Shown here: positions 1 to 10,435 of the stretch, one piece after another
Position numbering within the stretch: the stretch's first letter is position 1
Layout: the number at the start of each line of letters is the position of its first letter
DNA from: Trichobilharzia szidati
Taxonomy: Eukaryota > Platyhelminthes > Trematoda > Strigeidida > Schistosomatidae
DNA length: 64,000 bases
Direction of reading: 5' to 3'
Assembly: GCA_944472155.2 (NCBI GenBank)
Contig: OX235277.1
Coordinates: 16,750,804-16,814,803, forward strand
Program-made: the position numbers and the translations under genes
Notes under the pieces: model-generated
Database searches by the model: none
Told to the model about the DNA's origin: nothing
The model's input: only the letters and a program-made list of their open reading frames with translations

Positions 1-431
1 ACTTTCAAAGCCTGCCCAAAATTTATACCTAGATTGAATGCCTCTGAATAAATGCACACTGTAAACACAACAGAGTCGCAATTAGTCTGATTGTCAACAT
101 GAATGACACATCATAGGAGAACGAAGTCGACAAGTGACTTCAGTCATTCATGCACATATTCGTTGTCGTTGTATGCATAATATATATTTTTAAACTGATA
201 TTGTGGTGCTGTGGTATAGAAAATTTGTGCCAACGAAATATAATTCTCACATATTACAACAGTTCAATACGTTGTAAGCAACATAATAGAATATATCTCT
301 TTGAACGTTCTGTCTGTTGTTCAAACGGTTATATACTGCATTAATACTACGTATATTTAAACCTTCTATTTCACGTCATTTGATGCTAACCTAAAACATA
401 CACTCAGGTATTAGTTGAAGAATGCAAACTT

Positions 432-452
432 AATATATATATATATATATAA
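432..452. repeat. (AT)n microsatellite
   Basis: A run of about ten AT units just downstream of the gene A stop codon. Copy 2 of R1 has only a degraded version near 33,630-33,640. Confidence 0.9.
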
Positions 453-462
453 AGCGGCTTGA

Positions 463-1055
463 TCAATGGGAAATACGCCTGTGCTTCCATGTCTTGCATT
501 CTGTTGTTTTAATATAAGATTGAATATCATTGTCAAGCAGAAGTGGTCTGAAGTCATCATCAACGTGTCTGTTACATATGTATTCAGTTTGATGTGTCAG
601 AGTTAACAATTTTTTCGTGTCAGTCTTCGTGAGTTGATCTAGAGTGAATCCAGTCTCAACCTGATAACAAATAGTAATGTCTGGTGAGAAATGAATAATT
701 ATAATTCAAAACAGTGTTCAACTCACGATCCAATCCACTTCCTACAATGAGGCGTACATAAATGATTGAAATAGATCACAGCACACGCTTTCACTGATTG
801 TATTTGAAAATACATTGTTTGGCCCATGCATATTTCACGCATTTCTATTCATAACTCATAGATGTATTCCATTTTATTAGGGATTGTCTTTAGTTCTTGA
901 TTTCAACTATTATTTTAATCAATTATGAAATGGTAAAAGTTTGCGAAAAGTATTAGAGCAATATAAACACTAAGATTGTTGTTATACTCACCATTAACAA
1001 GCACATCGGCAATGAGAAAGCACAGAGAAATAGCTAACAAATGAGTGGAAAACAT
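463..1055 (-). CDS. Gene A: putative small secreted MEG-like protein
   Basis: Proposed minus-strand exons are 992-1,055, 727-741 and 463-680. Exon 1 starts at ATG 1,055-1,053 and encodes a 21-residue signal peptide beginning MFSTHLLAISLCFLIA; it ends in phase 1 at a GTGAGTATAA donor. Exon 2 is 15 bases, reads GSGLD across the join, and has a TAG acceptor and a GTGAGT donor. After a 46-base intron ending TTTCTCACCAG, exon 3 stays open for 72 codons to TGA at 463-465 and contains three cysteines (TICYQ, YICNR, TECKT). The total is 98 residues. The phases agree across both joins. Exons 1 and 2 are conserved in the paralogue at 34 kb; exon 3 is not intact there, so it may be an alternative end, with further micro-exons lying left of the window. 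No family name is recognised beyond MEG-like architecture. Exons 1 and 2 are fairly secure, exon 3 less so. Confidence 0.6.
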
Positions 1056-1093
1056 GTTTCGTCTCGAAGAGAGAGAAATGATCAAAGTCCTCT

Positions 1094-1126
1094 CTTAAAT
1101 AGGTGTTCTCAGGTTAAGCAACCAAT
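1094..1126 (-). promoter_or_regulatory. Core promoter of gene A: TATA and CCAAT boxes
   Basis: Read on the minus strand, ATTGGT (1,121-1,126) is followed by TATTTAAG (1,094-1,101), about 40 bases before the start codon at 1,055. Both elements and their spacing recur at 34,328-34,363 upstream of the paralogous signal-peptide exon. This supports a TATA promoter with a very short leader. Confidence 0.6.
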
Positions 1127-1572
1127 AAAATTTCAGCTTTCAACAGAAAGCAGATTTTATCAAAACAAATCAGTCTTTCATCATTACACAAAGCAAATTG
1201 TCAGAATGTTGTTTAGAAATGTCATTTGCTACATCTTTGACTTTCATCTTGCTCATGTTTAGTTACTATTTTTACAATCAGTCTGAAAGCAATCACTTCA
1301 ACACGAAACAATAAAGAAGTTAGGCAGAAAGATGTTATGGTAATATATTTGTTTCATTATCGTGTGAGTACAAAATGACGTCTTACACAAAATAGAAAGT
1401 TCTATGCAAATAGAGCGTACAGAAGCATGTGATTTTGTTTACCTTAGAACATCAAAATGTTGTATACCATCGATGAAATATTGCTGTGACTTGTAATCTC
1501 GTTCAGTCTTCACATCATGAGCAGAGCTTCCTATTAGGCTTTATTAAGCAACATAAACATACTGTGAATTGT

Positions 1573-1770
1573 TGGTATTAGATGAATGGAGGCAATCGTC
1601 AGGAAGCCTTGGACATAGGTTTCGTGCTAGCAAGCACTCCTCAGCAAAGGCGTATCTGCAACCTTGCCGGAACTGATCTCCCTTCTGAGATTTGAACTCG
1701 CGTCACCCAGTGCTGCAGTAAGAGACGTTACTACTGAGCTATTCAGGCTCGCGATTGACCTTCTATAGGA
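1573..1770 (-). mobile_element. SINE-A, tRNA-derived
   Basis: On the minus strand an A box (TAGCTCAGTAG, 1,731-1,741) and a B box (GAGTTCAAATCTC, 1,687-1,699) lie at tRNA-like spacing, followed by the family body with the motif GGCAATC plus AGGAAGCC. This indicates a SINE with a polymerase III head. Further copies or pieces lie at 1,905-2,066 and 31,085-31,310, with a fragment near 62,060-62,100. Confidence 0.7.
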
Positions 1771-1904
1771 CTGTTTTGGATTTATTTGGTTGCGCAGTAA
1801 CCAGTGTAATGTGTCTATTCTTATCTTTGGTGCAGACTGAATTTTATCAGTCATGTTTGCCATACGGCCAACATGCTAGGCGGCTCACCATGACGGTGCA
1901 TTTT

Positions 1905-2066
1905 GAATTGTTGGCATAAGATGATTGGAGGCAATCGGCAGGAAGCCTTCGACCTAGATTTCGTGCTAGTTGGAAATCATTAGCAAGGCGAATCTGCAAC
2001 ATATAAGAAAAACATGTCCTTTCCGAGATTCGAAACCGCGTCACCAATCGCTGCAGTCAGACAGGC
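1905..2066 (-). mobile_element. SINE-A, partial second copy
   Basis: Same body as the preceding SINE-A (GGAGGCAATCGGCAGGAAGC near 1,934) and a B-box-like GATTCGAAAC around 2,025-2,036. It is cut at about 2,066, where PLE reverse transcriptase sequence begins. The two SINE-A copies lie in tandem, about 140 bases apart. Confidence 0.6.
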
Positions 2067-2510
2067 AGCGGCGACAGGAATTGAAGACGTAATCCAAACA
2101 ACGATAAAGCCTAAAATGTGCATGGGTTATTTAGATGATACATTTCTTACACTCAAAATGAACGTGGTGGATAAAACTCACAACTTATTAAACAACGTCA
2201 TCAATCCCATCAAAATCACAAAATAAGATGAATCTGAGAATGAAATCACATTTCAAGACGTCTTAATCAGGCGAAAAAACCACAAGGCAATTAGAAACTC
2301 AAGTTTATAGAAAATCAAATTACACGGAAACTCAATTCCGAAACCAAAAATCTAATTACATACAAAAAGAAATTGTGTACAAACATATTTCAAGAGGGCC
2401 AGGACTCATTGGGGCTCTCACACCTCAAGGAAAAATGAAGAAAGATATTCTATTAGTGTCTTCCAAAATTGGATATGCACGGAATTTCATCCAAAGACAG
2501 TCATTTAAAT
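2067..2510 (+). pseudogene. PLE-1 reverse transcriptase fragment
   Basis: This reads ATGIEDVIQTTIKPK, then the RT motif C variant YLDDTF, then NVINPIKITK, a stop, and DESENEITFQDVL, with frameshifts after about 2,265. The final part reads like the PLE stretch between RT and endonuclease (FKRARTHWG, then FQNWICTEF in other frames). It matches the minus-strand fragments at 3,480-4,900 and 10,436-11,660. It is truncated at both ends and dead. Confidence 0.85.
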
Positions 2511-2639
2511 TTTTATGTTTTAAGTTTAAATAACTCGTCTCCCTTTGCAACAAGTTGTCAGGTATTCTCAGAATGCAATCTTTGTTCAATATTCACAACT
2601 AGAAGTATGAAAAGACCAACATAACACCCTTATAACGAT

Positions 2640-3240
2640 GGAAACGAGAACGGAAGAAGTCATTCATCAAGTTAAAATACTACACGATACGTTAGCATAT
2701 GGCATGAAAATAAGAAACTCAATAATCGTCTAGTGATAGTTCATCAATTGGCATCAAATTTTCTACAACACAAAGAGTAAACTTTCATTGACTTAGTTGT
2801 GAACTCTGAGCTGGATAGTTTGTTTGCAAAGCCTTCATCGCCTTACTAGGCAACATCTTCAGCGCTGATGTGTTTGATCATTGACGATTCACCGTAATAC
2901 CAGTTGGGCTGCTAAAAATCCACTTGCACTCTTAGTGTTACTTCTGACTAATATCTGAACCTTGTCCTAATCGAATTGATGTCCGTGTTTGTATGTGTGT
3001 ATTGATATGAGTGAGTGGATATCATGTCTTTTGACGGCCAATTTATGTTCATGGATAAGAAGACGAAGGGAACGTCCACTCTAAACAATGTAGTGTTTCT
3101 CGCAGTTGCTACAATTTATTTTACACAATGATTCCCTTTTATAAATTTAGACAAGGAAAGAGAAAACAATGACGCAGAATAATCTGGATACCTTTTATTT
3201 CGTCTGTTCTCACCAGCTGCGTGCAACATGGATTCTCCAA
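2640..3240 (-). pseudogene. PLE-X fragment with GIY-YIG-like endonuclease remnant
   Basis: Minus-strand translation of about 3,130-2,885 gives SNCEKHYIV, stop, SGRSLRL, IHEHKLAVKRHDIHSLISIH, then a decayed tail. It is the same sequence as 8,640-8,960 (plus) and 36,090-36,420 (minus). The paired cysteines before HYI and the later arginine and histidine-rich helix resemble the nuclease domain of PLEs. Stop codons show it is inactive. The shared 3' flank includes the stem-loop at 2,832-2,862. Confidence 0.6.
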
Positions 3241-3479
3241 TATAATAAAGAAGTTTACATTGTTAACAAATATTTCTCCATTAGCAAGCATACAGTCAGA
3301 GCGTCAAAGTGAAGTAAGGCGTCTGGATTTACAAAGTGTCCAAATTGTCTGCTGCTAAAAATGTATGTATATGTGTATATGTATGAATATACTTTGTCAC
3401 TAAATGTCACTGTGGAAATTTGAGCGTGAATCATAAAGATCTTGTATATTAGTAGCCTGTTCATAAATCTCTCACTGAA

Positions 3480-4900
3480 TGTGAAATCAATGTTGAGAAA
3501 TGAATTGTTGATTGTGTACGACGTTGATTCCCAAAGGTTTTGAGAATCTGACATTGATTTCTGAGATATCCGATGTATATACTAGAGCGAAATTTTGTGT
3601 CTTTCCCTTGAGGTCATTTGATTTTCCAGGTTTTCTGGCGGATATGTATCTTTGGATGAAATTTCGTGCATATCCAATTTCGGAAGACACTCATAGAATA
3701 TCTTTCTTCAATTTTCCTAAAAGTGGAAGTGCCCCAATGAGTTTTGACCCTCTTGAATAATGTTTGCACACAATTTCTTTTTGTATGTAATTAAATTGTT
3801 GGTTTTGTTATTGAATTTCCTGTCCGTGTAAGTTGATTTTAAAACATGCAATAAAGGTTAATAAAGCAAAATTTAATGAATTCATCAAATTTCGGTAGAA
3901 CTCGTCAGCTAAATACTCTACATACACGGATATATATATTTTGGAATTACATTGGGAGATATATGACTGATATGTAAACAAACTACATTGAGTTAGTCAT
4001 GCAGAAAGACAGGTGCGAATTGATTTTATATAAACTTGAGTTTCTAATTCCCTTGTGGTTTTTCGCTTGACTAAGACGTCTTGAAATGTGATTTCATTCT
4101 CAGATTCCTCTTTTCTTGTGATTTTGATGGCGTTGATAACTTTGTTTGTTAAGTTGTGAGTTTTATCCAACTTGTTTCTTTTGAGTATAACAAATGCATC
4201 ATCTACGTAGCGCATCCAAATTTAATTTTGTTAATTGTCAGGATTACGTCTTTGATTACTTGCATCACTGCTTCTGCAAGGAAACCTGATATTGACGGTT
4301 CCATGGGCATTCGATTAACTTGTTCATATATTTGGCCTTCGAATTGCATGTTGCAAGGCATAGGTAAATTCTTCACAACGAACTTGTGTGTGGCTCTTCT
4401 GATTGTTGAGGGAGCTATTTGTCGTTGCTAAGTAATTGCTGCATGGTCTCATTCGGTAGTTTCTGTCCAATTTAGTTACATAATGCTGTGACGTCGGAGG
4501 ACACCATTATTTCTTGGTCATCTGTTTCAATTCCTCCGATATCCTCTAGAAATCGAATAGCAGAATTGGTGGAGTGATTGTAGGATTCCTTTAGATTTAA
4601 TTTTTCTCTGTAACATACTTTGTGAAAATTGTGTGTTCGAGTTTCTGGAAGCTGTGAATTGTAGTCGAATCAAAACGGTGATTCGATTTATGAAGTCACT
4701 GTGTGTTGATTTGACCCATTCACGTAGCTTCTGAGAACCTGGATCAAGTAATTGATTCAGTGAGACTCGGAGGCTGGCGAAGTTTAGTGTAACGTCTTGT
4801 TCTCCTCCACAAATAACCCGAAATGTTCAGCATTTCATTTAAAATTTGTTTATTTTGAGGATTTTTACCATTTCATTCAACTCTAGTTAGTCTATCGCAA
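3480..4900 (-). pseudogene. PLE-1, decayed reverse transcriptase and linker
   Basis: Reading right to left, the RT palm region (about 4,800-4,220) is broken by stops, then MRYVDDAFVILKRNKLDKTH carries an intact RT motif C at 4,215-4,150. EITFQDVLVKRKTTRELETQ follows, then after a frame change the linker RNFIQRYISARKPGKSNDLK near 3,660-3,600. No GIY-YIG domain follows, so the 3' part is missing. It is parallel to 10,436-11,660. Confidence 0.85.
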
Positions 4901-5344
4901 CAGTATTTCTTTACAGTACAACTTCAGTTATCTTTCTTCATTGTATGTAGCTTTGGGTGGGTTTGAACTTCCGTGCTATGATTTGCTTTCACGCTTCATC
5001 TGAAAGTGGCTGGTTCTTCAAACACACATCAGTAATGCAAAGGACATAATCCACGAATTTATTTCAGTACCAGCGTAACTGTCTCGTTCAATCAAGCTGA
5101 TTATCGCAGACAACTGCAGACCAACTGGTCATGACAAATTTGGCATATGCGTTGCTGACACAGCATATAGGAGTGTCGCCGACCATGTATATAGCATTGG
5201 GCTCATTCACTTGCTGACGCACACTTGATATCAATGGTTTTTTTATAATAGCTTGATTCCACACCATATTTTTCGGTACAGGTATGGAATTTTCAGCATG
5301 TCATATCGGTAGCCCAAATTTTGCAGGCCGACCATAGCTATCAG

Positions 5345-5425
5345 GTGTGCGTTGGCAGTAGGTCGAACCACGGACCATTTGCATGGTCGGCGTGAATCCT
5401 AGCCACTGTGCCAGCAAACCATGGC
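5345..5425 (-). mobile_element. SINE-B, degenerate tRNA-like head
   Basis: The plus-strand sequence GTGCGTTGGCAGTAGGTCGA and the following GCATGGTCGGCG align with the tRNA-like heads at 26,940-27,013 and 53,820-53,903. Only the head is clear. A similar short piece may lie at 5,170-5,230. Nothing else is recognised between 4,900 and 5,540. Confidence 0.5.
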
Positions 5426-5539
5426 GTGCAGATATCACACATTGAAAATTCCATATTCATACCATAGCTTATATGGGGAATCAACGTAGATTCAAAATAA
5501 GGAAGACGATATATATATATATGCATATATTTCAATGTT

Positions 5540-6780
5540 TATATGACAGTAAGCAATTTGAGTTGAGAGTGAACAGCATTTGGATATAACCGTTTTATTT
5601 CACTTTGACTTTCACCATGGCTTCAAACAAATTCATAAAGGAGAATAATGCTTCGAAAAATACACTTGAAACACTACTTAAAATTTGTTGGCTATTTCTT
5701 CACAGAATGATTCATGAAATCTGTCAGTCTAAAAGAGGTGTAGAAATAATAAAATTTGTACTCTTCGCTCATTACCTTTGAAGAGAGTGAAGTTTTGTTC
5801 GACCACTCCATCTGTGCTAAACTATTCTCTGTCATATTTCGAATTTGGCTCTATTCAACTTTGTCATTTTGCATACAGTTTGTGTATACTTCTCGTATTA
5901 TGCAGATTGACATTCATAATTTCACTCTGAACAATATCCGGCATTATTTCACTTGTCACCTTTGTTTAATTCAGTACAATTTCTAGCAACGTTGTCTCAT
6001 CTGAATTGTCAAACTGTTTGATGCATGAGACACTAATAACCTGTGTATCTTGATATTTCTACGCTGCTCCATTTGCGATTCATCTGTTTCATGGAAAACT
6101 TTGCAAATTACACGGCCAATTATTAATTGTCAAAATTCGCATTATATTTATTTTAAAAAAAATACTTTCATAACTGTGCTGTACTACTGATTATCAACAG
6201 CAAGTAGTATCACATCACACTTTGAGTGAAACTTCATGCTAATCTACCCATTATGATTGTTGACATTTTGCTTGATCTGCAGTATTTACTCTTTTATAGT
6301 TCAGCGCTGTCTGCACATCATTATCTATTTCTGTCCCACCCTTTGTTGACCATTCTCTGTTCTGATCCTGTAAGTCAATGAGCCCTCTCTTCATCTTACA
6401 TTGAAAAACAACAAAGAATAACAATAATTCAAAATACGTATCATGTAAATAACAATATCAATTGATAGAAAACAATTGCAAATAATGATTAAGTGATGCT
6501 CACTGACGATTGACATAACCAAGTAAAACATTGGAGTAGGTTATACCTTGAAAACTGTCTCTTCCTCAGTGGAAAGTTAGAACATTCATCAGGATCGTGC
6601 GGAATTCAAAAGTGGAGTAATGCGGTTTTCTCGTCAGAAGTGTTACCAACATTGACAATACTGCAATCTTGTTCATGCATTTGTTTGCCTTGATGAATTT
6701 GAATAGCTTGACAACAGCGATGGTGTGAAGAATAATATTTTAACTTCATGGATTTTATTGGCCTGCATTTTTAAATAGAT
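5540..6780 (-). pseudogene. R2 copy a: 3' end of a MEG-like gene
   Basis: Homologous to the tandem array at 39-47 kb and to 55.3-57.2 kb. Conserved minus-strand splice units are a 51-base exon at 6,504-6,554 (acceptor GAGACAG, donor GTGAGC), a terminal exon at 6,375-6,394 behind a long T-rich tract and ending in TGA, and a 36-base exon at 5,776-5,811 (acceptor GCACAG, donor GTAATG). In the phase shared by the other copies the 51-base exon has a TAA where its relatives have CAA, so this copy is probably dead. No 5' exons are found to its right, where PLE sequence begins. Confidence 0.55.
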
Positions 6781-7260
6781 ACACGATGTATTTCTACTCT
6801 CTGCCCTTCAACCATCTTCAAAATATGTAGATCCACATATGAAATTAAACTATAACGAGTAATCGTAGTTTTTACTTTGTAATAAATTAAGTGAATATGA
6901 AGAAAGTATGAATAGTGATGAAGACTGAGCATTTTTGTAACATTGAAGAGGACAAGTGCACATAATTCCTGACTTGCCATGCTTCAGCTACTTCATCCAG
7001 GATACAACCCTCATGTGTAAAAAGCATTGTGTGAGGTTTTTGGTGATTGAAACATGACGAGATATATAGAATACTAATAGCAAATTAAATCTATTCAAGT
7101 TACTGAAAGTTATTCACTTGCGTTTCACTTCATATGTTCCGATGAGGTGAGCATTATAAGTAGATGCGGAGCAAGCTTGTTAATTGTTTACTTCACAGGC
7201 TTGAAGGCGTAAGGAAAAATTGATTTAACCTAATAAAATGTATATGTATGAGTGTGTTTT
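6780..7260. other. No gene recognised
   Basis: AT-rich sequence between R2 copy a and the composite PLE block. A plus-strand module at 7,270-7,400, with a short TA run and then CTTTGTCACTAAATGTCAC, recurs at 3,370-3,520 and inverted at 37,680-37,830. It marks the edge of the PLE block. Confidence 0.5.
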
Positions 7261-7389
7261 TATTTTCGAATGTATATATATATGTATGAATATACTTTGT
7301 CACTAAATGTCACCGTGAATATTTGTGCGTCATTCAAAGAGATCTTGGTCACTAATCTATGTCGGGAAATGAATTGCTGATAGTCAGAA

Positions 7390-8480
7390 AATGATGCAGT
7401 ATGTAAGAATCACTTCTCCGATGAAGCAAGATGATTGTGAAAATTTCTATTTTTGAACGTAAAGTTGAGGAGTAAATACGACGGGACACTCGATCATCTG
7501 TATATACTGAGATCTCATGGATTTGTCCTTACTTATTTTACAACTGTGTCTGCACAGTGAGGTACAAACGAACGCTGGTGAATACGCTTTCCTCTAGAGA
7601 GAAGAGAGTATGTTCACCAAACAAACTAGGCAGTGAAATAATGCTTCTTGAAAAATGCTTGAAAAAAAGTCGTTACCCACAAAGTTCCTTTGACAAAATT
7701 GGCAAGAATGAACTCAAGAATCTTGATGCAGCTACAGTCAGTAAGAAGCCACTCCACTACAAGAGCGACTACATAATGAGAATGTTAAATAAAAGAATAA
7801 GCGCAGACCTGCCTAAGACGCATTCTGCAGCATTATTAGTCTCTCTTCCTAGAACATCCTCCTCACTGGTGCAGTCAGAGATTGATAAGTATCGCTCACA
7901 TGTAACCTCCAACTGTGTATACCAATTCACATGTATCTTATTATTCTTATCCGCTGGAGCAGTTACATTGTAAGTACAGAAAAGAGTGCCTACGTCAGAT
8001 TCTGCGAACATGTATCAAGAAGCCTCAGGTTAATGGAACCGAATGGTTTGGGCTCTTCAATCGCCAAACATCTGTTTGACACAGGTAACCGAGGAAATAT
8101 GCTGGAAGCACTCGAAATTATTCATGTACAAATTACCTCAAGTCTTCTCAGTTTTGGTGAAGCTGCAGCTAAACGATTTAAGCCTGACTTATGTGTTCAG
8201 AAATGATCCGTTGTTAAACTTCAATTACTCCTGTGACTCTTTTCTTAGTAACTCTTTGCTTTCTAATTTTGTTATACTTTCTTTTCACTTACCCAGTTAT
8301 TTTTCCGCTTGACTCTCTGAAGGGATAAGTTTTCTTGAACTTCTAAATTTTGCTATCTCAATTACATCATCAATTTCTCATCTGACCTCACGTGCACCAA
8401 AGTTTTGATCTTTTTTTATCTAAATAAGTAACTATTACAACACAACTGTTTATTAATTTGTCGTAACAATTTAGACAACT
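7390..8480 (+). pseudogene. PLE-2: linker, GIY-YIG endonuclease and 3' UTR
   Basis: The frame RYKRTLVNTLSSREKRVCSP (7,560 onward) continues through the PLE linker to SNCVYQFTC near 7,925. The nuclease domain then resumes in another frame as SSYIVSTEKSAYVRFCEH and GSSIAKHLFDTGN, ending FKPDLCVQK at 8,206. One frameshift lies at about 7,930-7,970. The YIG glycine is replaced by valine. The noncoding tail to about 8,480 matches the tail of the minus-strand copy at 36,640-36,900, so it is the true 3' UTR. The 5' end is a junction shared with the 37.7 kb copy. Confidence 0.85.
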
Positions 8481-8639
8481 TGTAAATTGCGACACCGTAT
8501 TTCACTATGACGCTCTGACACTATGCTTGCTAATGAAGAAATGTTTGTAAACAATGTATACTTCTTTATTATATTGAAGAATCCATGTTGTACGGAGCTG
8601 GTGAGAACAGACGAAATGCAATGGATCCAGAATATTCTG

Positions 8640-8960
8640 TGCCGATGTTTCTTCTTTTTTTGTTCAAATTTATAAAAGGGGAGCATTGTATTGTAGGAAC
8701 TGTGAAAAACACTACATTGTTCACAGTGAACTACCCCTTCGTCTTTGAATCCGTGAACATAAAGTAGCCGTCAAAATACATGACATCCACTCACTCATAT
8801 CAATGCATACAGACAACCACGGATATCAATTCGACTGGGACAACGTTCAAATATCAGACAGAGGATATTTAGAAGCCCGACTGGTATTCCAGTGAATCGT
8901 CTTTGATCAGACACATCAACGCTGAAGATGTTGCCTAATAGGGCAATGAAGGCTTTGCAA
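8640..8960 (+). pseudogene. PLE-X GIY-YIG-like remnant
   Basis: The frame YCRNCEKHYIVHSELPLRL, one stop, then IREHKVAVKIHDIHSLISMH and DNHGYQFDWDNVQISDRG can be read at about 8,691-8,900. This is the best preserved of three copies in the window. It lies directly 3' of the PLE-2 tail, in the same arrangement as at 36 kb. A stem-loop (8,922-8,951) follows it. Confidence 0.65.
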
Positions 8961-9444
8961 ACAAACTATCCAGTTCAGAGATCACAACTAAGTCAATCAA
9001 ACGTTTCTTTATGCGTTTTAGACAATTTGATGCCAATTGATGAACTACCACCAGACGATTATTGAGTTTCTTATTTTCATGCCATATGCTAACGTATCGT
9101 GTAGTATTTTAACTTGATGAATGACTTCTTCCGTTCTCTTTTCCAACATTATCAGTAAGTAATGTTGGTCTTTTCATACTTCTAGTTGTGAATATTGAAG
9201 AAAGATTTGATTCTGAGAATAACTGACAACATATTACGTAGAGAAACAGGTTACCTAAAAATCAAACATAAACATTTTACTGGCTGTCTCAAAATTATAG
9301 CACTGCCAGGCATCGACTTACAGTGCACCTCATCTGATAACTCACCTTGTACAGAGGTTTATCACCACAGTAGTTTCTGGAGGTTCATCGGGTTTTCAGT
9401 CAGTGTGATCCTAATAAACTACAATTCAATTTACTGATTTCTGT

Positions 9445-10280
9445 CTACAGACTTACAGAATAAATGAGTTTCAAATTATCTTGGTCAGGATTGGAATCAA
9501 ATCGGAGATGCAATATATGAAGACTTGAAGTAGTTTGTATGTTAATTATTTTGAATGATTGCAGCACATATACTCGGTGTCGTGTGTCAATCAGGTGTTT
9601 CGCAATTGAAAAGTCAAAACAATTCGATTCCTTTAACCTGAGGCTACTTGGCACATGTTCGCAGAATCTGACGTAGGCTATACTCTCAGTTCTTCCAAAG
9701 TAACTGCTCCAGCAGATAACAATAATAAGATATATGTGAATTGGTATACACAGTTGAAAGTTCCTTGTAATTTCTCTCCAAATTTACTTTCAAATAATGG
9801 AATTTTTCATCATCTTCATGCTCCATCGTGAAAGTGATGCTTTTGTGTACATTGATGACAAAGTCTCATCGAAACAAAGTGTGACTCAAATCATTTGATA
9901 CAGTGAATGTATCGTCAACGTACTTATAGTGGCTGTTGTTTCGCCAGTTGTACACTTTAGCTTTGTCTGTTTCAGGCTGGCCATAAAAATATCAGCTAAT
10001 ATCGGAGTCAGTGGACTCACCATTGACACTCAATCAACCTGGCGATACATTTTGTTGTCAAACTGGAATTATATATCATTAGTACGTAACAAGAGAAGCA
10101 GCTTAAACACCAGTTTTGGTAGAGGAAGAAGATCAGATTCTTGATAGATGATATCTTAATTCTCATGCAGACAGATCTGCGTGAATAAAGAAGTCACATC
10201 TAGGGAAACCATGATTTTCTCATGTTCAAGAAGTAAGTTTAGCTAGACGTTGTCTGATAGGTCCTACCCTATCTGCTGGC
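9445..10280 (-). pseudogene. PLE-2 internally deleted copy
   Basis: Minus-strand order: SLDVTSLFTQ (RT motif A region, about 10,215), [27 protein letters not shown] near 9,970, then a jump from the RT C-terminus straight into the nuclease region SSYFGRTESIAYVRFCEH (about 9,700), ending near 9,445. The region between, present at 37.2-37.6 kb, is deleted. The copy at 34.9-35.5 kb has the same junction. Stops and frameshifts occur; the YIG-type glycine is kept. Confidence 0.8.
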
Positions 10281-10435
10281 CAGCGAGCAACTTCGTGAAA
10301 TGTCGAATTCATCAATGAGAGTATTGGTCTCATTGTGATTTTCTTAAATTTTCTATTTCATTATTTATATTTTGGTTTTTTGGTTTTATCTTATTTCGAA
10401 TCTTGTGATTGACATACTGTTGAGCAAATTTATTT

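Larger units (their letters stand above)
1..1540. repeat. R1 copy 1: duplicated 5' end of a MEG-like gene
   Basis: This segment aligns by eye with 33,180-34,745 in the same orientation, with many small differences. Its distal part, about 1,200-1,540, recurs inverted at 13,560-13,975. It is a segmental duplication that carries a promoter, a signal-peptide exon and a 15-base exon, all on the minus strand. The window starts inside the homologous segment, so the left boundary is unknown. Confidence 0.85.
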
